A stretch of 64,000 nucleotides of DNA from NCBI RefSeq assembly GCF_905171775.1, contig NC_053492.1, forward strand, positions 280,460,938 through 280,524,937. The letters run 5' to 3'. Both the position numbers and the translations under genes were made by a program. Shown here piece after piece: positions 11,514 through 22,562 of this stretch (the first letter of the stretch is position 1; every line of letters begins with the position of its first letter). This DNA is from Rana temporaria (Eukaryota > Chordata > Amphibia > Anura > Ranidae). A model generated the notes under the pieces. The model did no database searches and was not told the DNA's origin. It saw nothing but the letters and a program-made list of their open reading frames with translations.

Positions 11514-13104
11514 CAAGAGAATACCTTAGCTTGCTTTCACTATCAGCAAAAAATATTCTTTATAGCTAGAGATACAGCAACACTGGCAATAGATTTATTT
11601 GATTACATAAAAATATCCCAAAAGAAAGCATCACTTTATAAACATCACAGGTAGGCATGTGAGTTTGTAAACTAACTTCACATGTACACTAAAATTTTAT
11701 GAGTGTAATATAAAAGTTATATGCAGTTTGCATCATTTTATCCTATCTATCACGCTGTGGACTAGATAGCAAGAAAAATGCATACTCTTTCTGGAGACAT
11801 CAAGCAAACTTTGTAGTGATAGTAAACAAGTTATCCCCATGTTAAATATTTGCCATTTCATTGCTTCAATTTTTTTTCTGTACCCTTCAGATCTGTAGGG
11901 GGGTGGGGGTGCAAGTCCAGAAGGATTAAGAAAGATGTGTGCATCATGGGAGATTGACAGGACATTCTTGTGATATCCAATCTATGTTTTGTAAATGTTA
12001 TGATCTAGTGCATCACAGCTGTAATTTAGCACAAGTAGCACCACCAGCCATTTTAGGGTGATTAATATAATCAAAAAAAAAATTCTAGCCACCACTCCAC
12101 AATAAGGCCCTGTACACACGGTCGGTTTGGTCTGATGAGAATGAACCGAAGTTCATTTTCATTTCCTTCGATCCAAAATTTCTAAACATGCTTCAAAACC
12201 GAACCGATGGACCACTGCCCCATCGGACCAAACCTATGGTTATTACAGAAAAGCATTGGTTCAAAACCCGTGCATGCTCAGAATCAAGTCGACGCATGCT
12301 TGGAAGCATTGAACTTCATTTTATTCAGCACGTCGTGTGTTTGACGTCACCGCGTTCTGACCCGATCGATTTTGGACTGATGGTGTGTACACATATCAGG
12401 CCGTACGGCCACTTCAGAGGTGAACCGATGAAAACGGTCCAACAGGCCAGTCTCATCGGTTTGGTCCGACCGTGTGTACGGGGCCTAAGGCATCCAACCC
12501 TATCTATTTGTATGTAATGCTTGTGACATTAGGTTGGATTCCTTATTGTGGAGTGGTGGCTAGAAAAAATGTTTTGTTTATATTAATCACCCTAAAATGG
12601 CTGGTGGTGCTACTTGTGCTACATTACAGCTGTGATGCACTGAATCATAACATTTGCAGAACATAGATTGGATTTTACAAGAATGTTCTGTCAATCTCCC
12701 ATGATTCACACATCTTTTTTAATCCTTCTGAGGGGTACATAAAACAAATTGAAGCAATGAAATGGCAAATATTTAACATGGGGATAACTTGTTTACTACC
12801 ACTACAAGGTTTGCTTGATGTCTCCAGAAAGAGCATGCAATTTTTTGCTATCTAGTCCACAGTGTGATAGATAGGATAAAATGATGCAAACTGCATATAA
12901 CTTTTATATTACCCTTATAAAATTTTAGTGTACATGTGACATTGGTTTACAAACTCACAGGCCTACCTTTGATATTTATAAAGTGATGCTTTCTTTGGGA
13001 TATTTTTATGTAATCAAATAAATCTATTGCCAATGTTGCTGTATCTCTAGCTATAAAGACTATGTGTTGCTGATAGTGAAAGAAAGCTAAAGTATTCTCT
13101 TCTC
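11514..13104. repeat. Large foldback (inverted duplication), arms about 0.6 kb
   Basis: The left arm (11514-12115, continuing at 12489-12500 past an inserted MITE) is the diverged reverse complement of 12530-13104. Matching landmarks are TATAGCTAGAGATAC (left) with GTATCTCTAGCTATA (right), and CCACCACTCCACAATAAGG with CCTTATTGTGGAGTGGTGG. The loop is about 30 bp without the MITE. Arms differ by scattered substitutions and small indels. No coding capacity. It lies in the intron between the exons at 9984 and 14826. Confidence 0.85.
12116..12485. mobile_element. TAA-flanked MITE inside the foldback
   Basis: GGCCCTGTACACACGGTCGG at the left end, CCGACCGTGTGTACGGGGCC at the right end, TAA at 12113-12115 and 12486-12488. 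A relative of 5398-5794. It entered near the hairpin tip of the foldback, so it is younger than the foldback. Confidence 0.85.
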
Positions 13105-13470
13105 CTTTGAATAAAATGTAAAAGGTGAACAAACACCAGACAGAATCTCTGCTCCTCTCCCTATTCTCCATTAGTGCTTCCAGCACAGATAAGTTAAATT
13201 CTGATTGGTCAGTGCTGTCACATTGAAGGTGGTGACCAATCAGAATCCACCTGGTCTTTTCCAGAAGTTCTGAAGTAGAAAAGGGAGAAGAGCAGGGATT
13301 TCAAAACCTCTGGACTGCTGGAGTGACTGCTGGGGTTATGACAGCCCAGCAGTCCTGGAGGTAATTCCAAAGGGACCAGGGCATTGAGGAGGGTGTCTGG
13401 TGCTGGTTTAACTTTACACTTTAGTAAGTAAGTTCCATGATTTCAAAATACAGTGTGATTTGAAAATATA
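13105..13470. other. Intron sequence with a short hairpin
   Basis: Contains CTGATTGGTCA at 13201 and its complement TGACCAATCAG ending at 13242, a possible MITE core. Otherwise nothing recognised. Confidence 0.5.
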
Positions 13471-14127
13471 GGGCCAGATTCACATATACTTGCGGCGGCG
13501 TAACGTATCGTCTATACGTTACACCACCGCAAGTTTTCAGCGCAAGTGCCTGATTCACCAAGCACTTGCGTGTAAACTTACGGCGGTGTAACGTAAAGGC
13601 GTCCGGCGCAAGTCCGCCTAATTCAAATTGGGCGTGTACCATTTAAATTAGGCGCGCTCCCGCGCCGGACGTACTGCGCATGCTCCGTTTTGAAATTCCC
13701 ACCGTGCTTTGCGCGAAGTGACGAAATTTTTTTGAACGGCGACGTGCGTAACGTACTGTCGTATTCCCGGACGTCTTACGCCAAAAAAAAAATTAAAATT
13801 CGACCCGGGAACGACGGCCATACTTTAACATGGCTCATCTAAAGTTGAGCCATGTTAAAGCAGGCTTAACTTTGCGACGGGAAAAAATTACTAGCGACGA
13901 CGTAACGAACGTGAAAACCATTGTGGATCGCCGTAAAACCTCATTTGCATACCCGACGCTGGAAAACGACGCGAACTCCACCCAGCGGCGACCAAAGTAT
14001 TGCATCCTAAGATCCGACGGTGTAAGCCAATTACACCTGTCGGATCTTAGGGCTATCTATGCGTAACTGATTCTATGAATCAGTCGCATAGATACACTCA
14101 GAAATATCTCTTCTGTGAATCTGGCCC
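13471..14127. mobile_element. MITE with GGGCCAGATTCACA ends
   Basis: Terminal repeats GGGCCAGATTCACA and TGTGAATCTGGCCC, flanked by ATA on both sides. 657 bp, GC-rich for this window and full of CGACG/ACGTA words, without an ORF of note. A related element lies at 57154-57881. Confidence 0.85.
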
Positions 14128-14159
14128 ATAGTTTATACTAAGTCACCAGATCACATTGC

Positions 14160-14506
14160 CCGACAAGAAACTTTTTGAAAACGACTTAGAGTTTGCCCGT
14201 TAAAAATTTAGAACCTGCTCTATTTTTTCTCAACGTTTTTCACATCGTCCTTTTTCATGTTGTGAAAAACGGTCGTTTGTACGCTTTAACGAGGGGGGAA
14301 AAAACACGCTCAGATGCAAGTTATGAGACAGGGAAATTATCAAAAGCAGCCCAAAGGGTGGAGCCTTTTGAATGGAACTTCCCCTTTAAAGTGCCATCGT
14401 ACGTGTTGTACGTCGCTTTGTTGGAGCATTTTTTTTCACAAACGTGTGAATGCAAGGAAGGCTTGAGAGGAATCACGACAAATCACATCGAGAAAAATGT
14501 TGTGTG
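14160..14506. mobile_element. Truncated MITE related to 58836-59204
   Basis: Shares GAAAAACGGTCGT, the CCCAAAGGGTGG segment and the GGAACTTCCCCTTTA segment with the complete copy at 58836-59204, with parts inverted as expected for a palindromic MITE. No clear terminal repeats remain. Confidence 0.6.
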
Positions 14507-14825
14507 TATGTGGCATGAGAGTTGCACATGAAGATTCAAGGGATCTGTACACCCCGGGTATTGCTGCATGCGGATTTTGAAATGTGAATGATACAGTAAT
14601 GATAAAGACAAACAAAACTGATATAGGTGATATAACCAAGCACTTAAAATTCTGAATATATTTGTCCAGTTGCTAGTATAGTATTCTATACATGGTATCC
14701 ACTTTAATGTGGAATTCACAGTTATATGTTAGAATATTCATTTTTAACCTTGATCATATCTTTGTAGATAAGCTGTTAGAAAATATTTGTCTATGTTTTT
14801 CATTATTAAGGAAGGCAAATAATAC

Positions 14826-14870
14826 CTGCTGGTACTGGCACAATAATTTGTTCTTCTGCTTTTTCAGCCT
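14826..14870 (-). CDS. PEVK-type repeat exon, 45 bp
   Basis: Acceptor TTCTTATAG and donor GTATTT on the minus strand bound a 45-bp phase-1 exon reading EAEKAEEQIIVPVPA. It has the full pattern of the set: an acidic/basic head (EAEKAEE) followed by a hydrophobic-proline tail (IIVPVPA). The last base G joins the next exon to make a Glu codon. Upstream of it (higher coordinates) is the 51-bp exon at 15420 only 549 bp away, so these two form a local pair. Confidence 0.82.
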
Positions 14871-14957
14871 CTATAAGAAATTAAAAATTATTTATAACTT
14901 AATTGGAATTTTTAATACCATATTCAGAATAGTAATTTTTGAAAAAAAAATGGTTTC

Positions 14958-14963
<6 letters not shown>

Positions 14964-15002
<39 letters not shown>
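14964..15002. repeat. (AT)n microsatellite
   Basis: About 19 uninterrupted AT dinucleotides between two PEVK-type exons. Confidence 0.95.
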
Positions 15003-15005
<3 letters not shown>

Positions 15006-15419
15006 AAGATTTAACTTCAGTTTACTGAGACAGAATTGACATTTTGTTTTATTAAAACAATTTCTCTGCCTTTACCCATACTAAATTATTAGAACCAGTT
15101 ACAGAAATTCACTGTACTTTAAAGGTTTTCTCAGAAAAGTGTAATAGACTTTTAAATTACATTATGACAAGAATTCAAAGTTGTATATTGCCAGGGGCAA
15201 AGAAATAGGTTGTATAGAGCTGGACACATGGGAGTCCCAGTTAAAGAATATATGAAATTATTTCAATTCTGGCACTTTCTTGTAATACTGCTCTTTGAAG
15301 AGACATGAGGACAGGGAAGTTGTCAAATATACTATAGTTCTGAAAAGTGCCTGCCAGATGAATAATAACAGAAATAATTTTTATTAAAATATTTAAAATT
15401 GATATATTTTAGTACGTAC

Positions 15420-15470
15420 CACTTGGTAATGCCACTGTTATTTTCACCTCTTCTTTTTCCTTTTCAGGTT
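15420..15470 (-). CDS. PEVK-type repeat exon, 51 bp
   Basis: Acceptor ATTCTTATAG, donor GTACGT. The phase-1 reading is EPEKEKEEVKITVALPS. The 3' flanking intron motif TTCTTATAG is shared with the exon at 14826, which suggests that the two arose by duplication. Position two onward matches the consensus EPEKEKEE; the tail is more polar than in its neighbours (ITVALPS). Length is a multiple of three, so skipping it would keep the frame. Confidence 0.85.
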
Positions 15471-15899
15471 CTATAAGAATGATATTAGTTTAATACTTGC
15501 AGGTTTGAAAGTATTTGTATTTATAACATATGTTCAAAGTGAGCAATCACTTTACTAAATCAACAGTCACTTCTCCTATATTAAAGCTGAATTCTAGTAA
15601 TTTAGCTGCTTTGTAAAAAAAGTGAAGGTACACCGTGAGTTAGATCCAAGCAAGGACATCTCTTGACACCTCTCTATTATTTACATCTAACAGTTGTATT
15701 GCCCTCCCGGGAGATGGCTACTTCTGTATTTCAGGGAATCCAACTCTGATGCTTCAGGTTATGCAATGCCTGCCCCCTCCCCTCATCCTACCCATTTTCA
15801 GAAACCTGTTTATTATGTGAACTCATTCACAAAATACAAAGGCTTTTCTGAATGTGCATCAGAGGGGAGGGGTGGGCATAACTGCTCTGTGTGTCTCTC
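15471..15899. other. Intron sequence, nothing recognised
   Basis: AT-rich, no repeat or ORF that I can support before the solo LTR. Confidence 0.5.
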
Positions 15900-16620
15900 T
15901 GTCATAGATGAGGCAGGCCACTAGGTGGCGCTAGCGGCGCAGTGGCACGCACGGGTGCGCGCAATCGTGGCAATGGCGCGTGGGCACGTGCTGACGCCAT
16001 TTTGGCGCCAGTTCAGGCAATTTAATGGGGCTCATCCTGTAGCCTCTTGCTGCTCGGCCTTCAGCGTTCCTGTTACCCACCTGAAACCTGCTACCCAATT
16101 GACTTCTGTTCCTGTGAACCCGGCTTGTCTCTGATCCTTCTGACCTCCGCCTGCCCTGACCTCTGGCTTGTCTGACCCTTCTCCTGCCTTCTCCTCCTAA
16201 CTGTTTACTGCCCACCCGTTGCTGATCCGGCTTGAACCATGACTCCGCTACTGCCTCCTCCGCCCGCCTGTGTCCGACCTGGCCTGCCTAAACCCTGCCT
16301 GTACCAGCACTACAGTACACCTCCCTCCTGCTGACTGATTCTGGCTACCTGCACTGAGCTCCTGCTACCTGTCACCTTGCTGATTCCGGCTACCTGCACC
16401 AAGCTCCAGCTGTCTACTGTCCTTGCTGTCCCAGCATCACCGACATCTTCCTGGAGTCTACAGGGGACGACCGCAGTTCCTGCACAGCATACCTACCAGG
16501 CGCTTGTGCGACTCTGAACTCCAGTGCTCCCTGTCTGATCTACCAGGGGTTCCGGAGTCAGAGGAGCAAGAGTAGCCGCTCCCTGCAGGTCAGGCTCTGC
16601 TCTGTACCAGGTACATGACA
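15900..16620. mobile_element. Solo LTR with 5-bp target duplication
   Basis: 721 bp that begin TGTCAT and end ATGACA, flanked by CTCTC on both sides (15895-15899, 16621-16625). This is the expected structure of a solo long terminal repeat. The left quarter is GC-rich (GGTGGCGCTAGCGGCG) and the right part is a run of CCTGCT/CTGACC words. No internal genes, primer binding site or second LTR is present, so the family (Ty3/Gypsy-like or retrovirus-like) cannot be decided. The plus-strand ORF at 15925 is chance. Confidence 0.8.
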
Positions 16621-16625
16621 CTCTC

Positions 16626-17936
16626 TCTCCTTTCTTATGGCCTAGAATGTCAGTGTATGCACCGGCAGAGCCAAAAACCTGTCAGATCTAAAGAGTACAA
16701 ATAAGTTTAAGAGATGTCATGTACCTCCTTGGACTTAACTCAAGAGGGGACATTTACTAAAACGGGTGCACACAGAACAAAGAACAAAACAGACAACAAT
16801 CCTTAACAAAGCAAAGATGTTTGTTCCTTAGTTACTTCTGTGATCCACAGTTACTTCTGTGATAAATTATAATTGAATGTGCAATTCTGAATACAGTGCT
16901 CACTAGACATGTGGTCTCCTTTAAAAAAAAGTCTCATCTGGGAAGAATTTCGTTCATAAATTATTGTACAGGGTAAGTACCTTATTCCCAAAACTCACAC
17001 ATGACTGGCTGTCATTGATTTGCAAAGGCTGATAGACAAGATGTTGATAGGCAAACACAATGGCAGGCAGACACAGACATTAACTGTAACAGACAGAAAT
17101 AAGTGTATACATTCTCAGGTAAAATAAGCTCTTTACTATTTCCAAGTAAAGTAGAGTGATTTTGACAATATAGATGTTGCTGCAATATTAACCATTTTAT
17201 GAAATGCAAAATGTGCTGGAAAAAATTATCTTTATGAAAATCTTCCCGTGTTACGTTTTCATTCATGTGATGCACCCAAGTAATCTGCAGAATGATATAC
17301 TGGAACGAATTAAAGAGTTTAAAGAAATGGCACGCTAATTACAGTACATCACACAAAAAAAAAAAAAAATTAAGGCGGTAGAGGATTTTGCCAGAAAATG
17401 TTTTGTATGTTTCTTTTGCTTGGAAATTACTTTGCATTAGTAATTTTATGTGTGGGTATACACTACTTGTGGCACTATAAGCTACCATCTCACTGTAGTC
17501 AGGTGCTAGGATGATGTAATTTGATGAGTTACGTCATTAGTAGCTACCCAATGGGAAACAGGAAAGACTCCCAGCTTGAAGGCAGAGAAGATGGTGGTGG
17601 TGGTGATTGAGCTTTAGTGGGTATTGTGTAGCTGTCAGTGCTGGTGGAGGACCAGAGAAGGGTAAGTCTTCCATAATGTGCAAGTATGCTTTGCACCACT
17701 CAGCCTTGATAATAGGGGTGATGATATGGTTTGTAAAGAATGTCTGATATGTTTTATATTAGCAATACCTCTGTATAGTTTCATAGCATCATTACAAATT
17801 ACTTTTGTGGCATGCAGCAAAAAACAATTACCGCTCCATGTTTTGGCAACTTTTTTCAAGAATAGCTTGTTATTATAAGTTATGATGTTATTAGATGATG
17901 TTACAATAAAGATAATAAAGATGTTATTATAAATAC
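16626..17936. other. Intron sequence, nothing recognised
   Basis: About 1.3 kb with only a poly(A) run near 17356. No exon with the splice pattern of the neighbouring exons was seen. Confidence 0.55.
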
Positions 17937-18407
17937 CTGTTAGTATTGGCACAACAATTTTCTCCTTTTCTTTTGCTGGTAATACCGGCACAACAATTTT
18001 CTCCTCTTCTTTTACTGGTAATACCGGCACAACATTTTTCTCCTCTTCTTTTACTGGTAATATCGGCACAACAATTTTCTCCTCTTCTTTTACTGGTAAT
18101 ATCGGCACAATAATTTTCTCCTCTTCTTCTACTGGTAATACCGGCACAACAAGTTTCTCTTCTTCTTTTTCTGGTAGTATTGGCACAACTATTTTTTCTT
18201 CTACTTTTTCTGGTAATATTGGCACAACTATTTTTTCTTCTACTTTTTCTGGTAATATTGGTACAACTATTTTTTCTTCTACCTTTTCTGGTAATACTGG
18301 TACAACTATTTTTTCTTCTACTTTTTCTGGTAATATTGGTACAGCAATTTTCTTCTCTTTTTCTGGAAAGATGGGCACAGCACATACTCTGTCTTCTTTT
18401 TCTGCTT
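17937..18407 (-). CDS. Expanded PEVK-type exon, 471 bp, tandem 13-residue repeat
   Basis: On the minus strand the acceptor is ATATTTTAG and the donor GTATTT. The 157 codons are open and phase 1 at both ends, like the short exons. After a head EAEKEDRVCA comes a 12-residue first unit VPIFPEKEKKIA, ten 13-residue units (consensus VPILPEKVEEKIV), and a final VPILT that runs into the splice site. The DNA unit is 39 bp. The first units carry PEKVEEK, the later ones PVKEEEK, so there are two subfamilies. The composition (Pro, Glu, Val, Lys) is that of an elastic PEVK segment, which in titin acts as a disordered spring in the I-band. That this is titin is inference; the exon structure and repeat are seen directly. 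The same head-and-tail pattern in the short exons suggests that one exon grew by unequal exchange. Confidence 0.9.
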
Positions 18408-19584
18408 CTAAAATATATATTTTTAATTACTTATGGCAGTAAATGACTTATAAAAGTAGTAGTGCAACTCTTAAATCTGAACTCTGGTGAGTTTCCAAAC
18501 ATTTCCATTTGGTAGCCCCTTCCTCTCTAGCCCGAGTCTTGGATTGTGGGTGGGCTATTAATGCCCTTATAAATAATGTAGGACCACTAGTTACATTGTG
18601 CTTGATGATGTCAGCAAGGGCATAGCCATATGATGGGAAAAAGTAACAACTTAGGGGGACTGGTTTTTCAGTGGGGAGGAAGACTGTGGGGGCAAAGTAT
18701 AAGATATGTAAATTACTCTATTTGCATGCACCCTAGATTAAATGAGCAATAGACCTGAGGGGTTCGAGGCTACCAAAAGAAACTGGTAACAAAGAAATCA
18801 GCTTTATGTCAATAACTAATGACATAATATGCTAGGATAATACAGAACTTTCTTCCCCAAATTTACTATAAGAAAATATTTGCAAACTCATGTCTAACTT
18901 GAGCAAAACAGTATAATATCTACAGTTCTGAGTGATCTTAAAGCATAAATTAACATTTTTTTACTTAATAGACCTATGAAAAAGAGAAATATACAACATG
19001 TAATAACCCAGCATCCAATAAAACATAAACTTTTATTAGAACTGACAATGTCTTACTGCACATCAGTCTAAAAGGAAATAAAAAAAAGATCCCATAAGCA
19101 GCAGGCAAAAGTGATCTTTTTGACTTAAGCCTGCTGATTTCTATGACATATTTAATGTACCGTAATAGGTTCCCTTTAAAACATTTGTGGGCTTGTAATA
19201 ATAACTTGGCAAATGTGCCTTTGCCTTTACAATTTGTGTAAAACAAAATGTAACTATCACATTCAAAGATATTGTACCATGGATTGTTTTCTATTTTTTT
19301 TGGGTTCTAAAGAATGTATACTTCTGGTATGAATAATAAAAGTATACTAATGTGAGCTTACATTGGAGGGAAGTTGAAGAGATTGAGAAGATTATTATGC
19401 TCAGTAGAGTTCCCTGCCTTTGTTTGAGAGTCTCTCTGATATGGTAGAGGATTTCGAAAATAAATAGTTTGCTGCTTTGGACACCTACGGGATATATACT
19501 ACAAGTGCGACTAGACCTGCAGGGGTCGCTACCTGATGTGAGAGGCTGGGGTACACCATTTTCACTGATTGTGGAAGCACATTT
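18408..19584. other. Intron sequence, nothing recognised
   Basis: About 1.2 kb, AT-rich. No exon, MITE end or LINE motif that I can support. Confidence 0.55.
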
Positions 19585-19588
19585 TTAA

Positions 19589-20463
19589 CCTCCCTGGCGG
19601 TATGATTATTTCAGATTTTAGGGGCTGAAAGCGGTACCATTATTTTGCAAGGAAATTTGGAATTTTACATTGTAGGCCTGTAATTCTTAGGAATAACTCG
19701 CTTAAATCTGTCTGAACAAGAGTCTAGCAGACATCTCGGGTATGAAAAAGTTTAAAAAACAAAATCATAAATTATAATATAACAAATAATTATAAATGAT
19801 TATAACAAATAATAATATAATTATAATAAAAAAATATTCAATAATGTAATCAACTCAAAATCACTGAAATGTGCTCAGTTGCAGAATTGTCGCTGTCATT
19901 ACTTTTATTTTTTTATGATGAATTACCCCACAAATCGCTATCGCTCAATTCTGCAAGTGATTATAATTTATTATCGCTGTTTTCTAGCTGGTCTAAAACC
20001 ACTTTTGACATTAAGGGACACTTTTTGGTTGCTATGGACAATCTACAGTTTGCAGGCAGAAAGAACAGTTTTTATTATATAAAAGTACATGCAGGACACT
20101 GGGCAGACCACTAGGAACAAAGGGGGTGTGTATTTTGTAAGGTTACAGTATACTGTATGTATTGTGTTTATTAACTTTTTTGAATTTGGCGCTGTTCTCC
20201 GTCCCCGTGCGTCGTAACGGCGCACAGGGGCGGAGAACGGCGCCAAATTCAAAAAAGTTAGCTTGGCGGCACACAGGGACACTGTGAATCGAGCGAGGAG
20301 ACACCGCTCGATCACACAGCGCGGCGGCATCGCAGGATCCAGGGACAAGGCAAGTAAACCATGCCTGTGGATGCTGCGAGGCGATCCCGAGTCCGGCTCT
20401 GGGTTACCGCTTTTGGTAATGGAATACCACCCCGAGCCAGACTCGGGAATACCGCCAGGGGGG
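19589..20463. mobile_element. TTAA-flanked element, CCTCCCTGGCGGTA ends
   Basis: TTAA at 19585-19588 and 20464-20467 flank CCTCCCTGGCGGTA at the left end and TACCGCCAGGGGGG at the right end. TTAA targets are typical of piggyBac-type transposition. The right part holds a hairpin of nearly 90 bp (20173-20259) with GGCGC-rich arms. 875 bp, no transposase. Confidence 0.85.
20173..20259. repeat. GC-rich hairpin within the TTAA element
   Basis: AACTTTTTTGAATTTGGCGC on the left pairs with GCGCCAAATTCAAAAAAGTT on the right, with further pairing of GTTCTCCG and CGGAGAAC. The loop holds GTGCGTCGTAACGGCGCAC. Confidence 0.85.
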
Positions 20464-20675
20464 TTAAAGAACTGTATTCATATTGTTTGCACTTTGGACA
20501 GTGACATCAGTATATGAACTATTTTTGCACTAAAGCACTTCATAGACTAGTAATATAATTTTTTTTTTTTAGAAAGCTTTACACTTTAGAAAATTAATTC
20601 ACTGTTATTGAGAAAGCGCCACATCAAAGATTGTTTTAGATCCTTTTGGTATGGCTGCTAGGAACAATATTTAGT

Positions 20676-20985
20676 TAGCGTATTTTTCGCTGCATAAGAA
20701 GCCTTTTTTCCCCCAAAAAAATATGGGGGAAAAGGTCTCTGCATCTTATGGAGTGAATATTAACCAGGCACTACTGCCACTGCCATGTTAGTACCGGCAG
20801 AAGAGAGACAGGAGAGCGATGGACAGATACCACCAAGCCCCCACAAGCGCCAGGCACTCTCCCAGTTCTACCTCTCACTCAGACAGAAGACAGAGCGGCC
20901 GAATAGAGTACAGCTGCAGCGGCCACTCGGACAGCTCTGTCTTCTGTCAGGCGGATGTGATGATGTCAGGTCAGGCTGCATTTAC
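20676..20985. mobile_element. MITE fragment related to 21966-22560
   Basis: Starts GCGTATTTTTCGCTGCATAAGA, resembling the GGCGTATAAGACGACC end of the element at 21966. No second end was found before the minisatellite begins. Confidence 0.4.
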
Positions 20986-21520
20986 AGTATAGGACTGGTA
21001 AGGCTGCATTTATGGGACTGGTAAGGCTGCATTTATGGGACTGGTAAGGTTGTATTTATGGGACTGGTAAGGTTGCATTAATGCAGTGTTTCTCAATTCC
21101 AGTCCTCGGGCCCCCCCAACAGGTCAGGTTTTCAGGATTTCCATTATTTTGCACAGGTGATTTGATCAGTTTCACTGCCTTAGTAATCACCACAGCCTTT
21201 TCATCTGAGGGAAATCCTGAAAACCTGACCTGTTGGGGGGGCCTGAGGACTGGAATTGAGAAACACTGCATTAATGGGACTAGTAAATCTGCATTTATGG
21301 GACTGGTAAGGTTGCATTTATGGGACTGGTAAGGCTGCATTTATGGAACTGGTAAGGCTGAATTTTTGGGACTGGTAAGGCTGAATTTATGGGACTGGTA
21401 AGGCTGCATTTCTTTGGCACATGTCAGCCTGCATTTCTTTGGCACAGGTCAGGCTGCATTTATGGGACTGGTAAGGCTGCATTTCATCGGCACAGGCCAT
21501 GCTGAATTTCATGGGCCCTG
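20986..21520. repeat. Minisatellite, unit 23 bp, interrupted by a small hAT MITE
   Basis: Imperfect copies of GGGACTGGTAAGGCTGCATT plus TAT run on both sides of the MITE at 21084-21268. Copies near 21400-21500 are more diverged (TTTCTTTGGCACAGGTCAGG). Confidence 0.85.
21084..21268. mobile_element. hAT-type MITE with perfect 8-bp duplication
   Basis: CAGTGTTTCTCAATTCCAG at the left end and its complement at the right end; CATTAATG is duplicated at 21076-21083 and 21269-21276. The arms pair over about 60 bp. It inserted into the 23-bp minisatellite, because the duplicated site is part of a repeat unit. Confidence 0.92.
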
Positions 21521-21791
21521 GTAAATATTTTAGTTCAGCACTTGGCTCAGAATATTTTTTTGTTATATAGAAAAAATGAGCACTCATCCTGATTGCAATG
21601 GTAGACAGGATGGAAGACTGGAAAATTGTATCATACCGGAAAAAATGTTAGTTTCAGCCAAATGATGAGTTGGCCACTATATGCCAGTCCTGATAACTTT
21701 GCCCGAGGTCACAGACTATGCTGCCTATGCCCCTTCAACAGAATTGTTAGAATTCATCTTAACTCATCTTTTTAATAACACGTATTAGTAC

Positions 21792-21833
21792 CTCTTGGAA
21801 CTTGCACAACAAGATATTCTTCTTTTCTAGGCT
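21792..21833 (-). CDS. PEVK-type repeat exon, 42 bp
   Basis: Acceptor GTTTTTGCAG, donor GTACTA. Phase-1 reading EPRKEEYLVVQVPR. It keeps the EPxKEE head and a VVxVP tail and contains a Tyr, as does the exon at 30910. Splicing from this exon to the 471-bp exon would join G to AA and make Glu. Confidence 0.82.
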
Positions 21834-21965
21834 CTGCAAAAACATACAGATGTAATATAAACACTAAATGCTACCAGTAGGAAGCCTGCATTTCAGTTGA
21901 AAACATAATTGATGTAAACTAAAGTTGTTTTCTTTCCATTCACTCTGCCTGATGTCCTTTGATTA

Positions 21966-22560
21966 CCATATTTGCCTGCCTATAAGGCGACTGGGCGTAT
22001 AAGACGACCCCCTATTTTTCCAGCTAAAATGTTGGTTTTGGTATATACTCACCGTATAAGACGACCCCCTTCCTACTAGTCATGCCTCGCCTCACCTCAC
22101 TGTGCCATTACATGCAGACTGTGCCGCCATTACATGCCTCTCTGTGCCACCGTTACATGCCTCACTGTGCCATTGTTACATGCCTCACTGTGCCATTGTT
22201 ACATGCCTCACTGTGCCATTGTTACATGCCTCACTGTGCCATTGTTACATGCCTCACTGTGCCAATGATACATGCCTCACTGTGCCGTTGATACATGCCT
22301 CACTGTCCCGTTGATACATGCCTCACTGTCCCGTTAATAAATCTCGTCTGAGGACGAGAGTGCATCCGTGATAGGTGGAACGCTGAACACAGTGTCTCCT
22401 GGGAAGCTGTGTGTTCTGCCTATCACGGAACAGCAGAAGGAGGAGGTGTGGCTTTTGAAAATGGACGGCCACGGTTAGGTTACCGGCGTATAAGATGACC
22501 CCCAACTTTTAAGAAAAAATTCAGGGGTTAAAAAGTCGTCTTATACGCTGGAAAATACAG
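21966..22560. mobile_element. TA-flanked MITE with GTATAAGACGACCCC ends
   Basis: TA at 21964-21965 and 22561-22562. The left end has CTGGGCGTATAAGACGACCC and the right end AAGTCGTCTTATACGCTGG. The inside carries a 23-bp minisatellite. Relatives: 20676 (fragment) and 57108-58260. Confidence 0.8.
22110..22335. repeat. Minisatellite, unit 23 bp, inside a MITE
   Basis: About nine copies of TTACATGCCTCACTGTGCCA plus TTG. The last copies change to GATACATGCCTCACTGTCCC. It lies within the element at 21966-22560. Confidence 0.9.
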
Positions 22561-22562
22561 TA

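Noticed and set aside
15925..16215. ORFs on both strands in the GC-rich part of the solo LTR
   Set aside because: Short, no domains, and explained by base composition.
17937..18407. Triadin or aspartate beta-hydroxylase as identity of the exon series
   Set aside because: Those proteins have many small exons and Glu/Lys-rich parts, but the regular Val-Val-Pro tails fit PEVK better; kept as an alternative only.
18180..18446. Plus-strand ORF rich in Leu and Phe over the expanded exon
   Set aside because: It is the antisense shadow of the PEVK repeat; the minus strand has the splice sites and matching sister exons.
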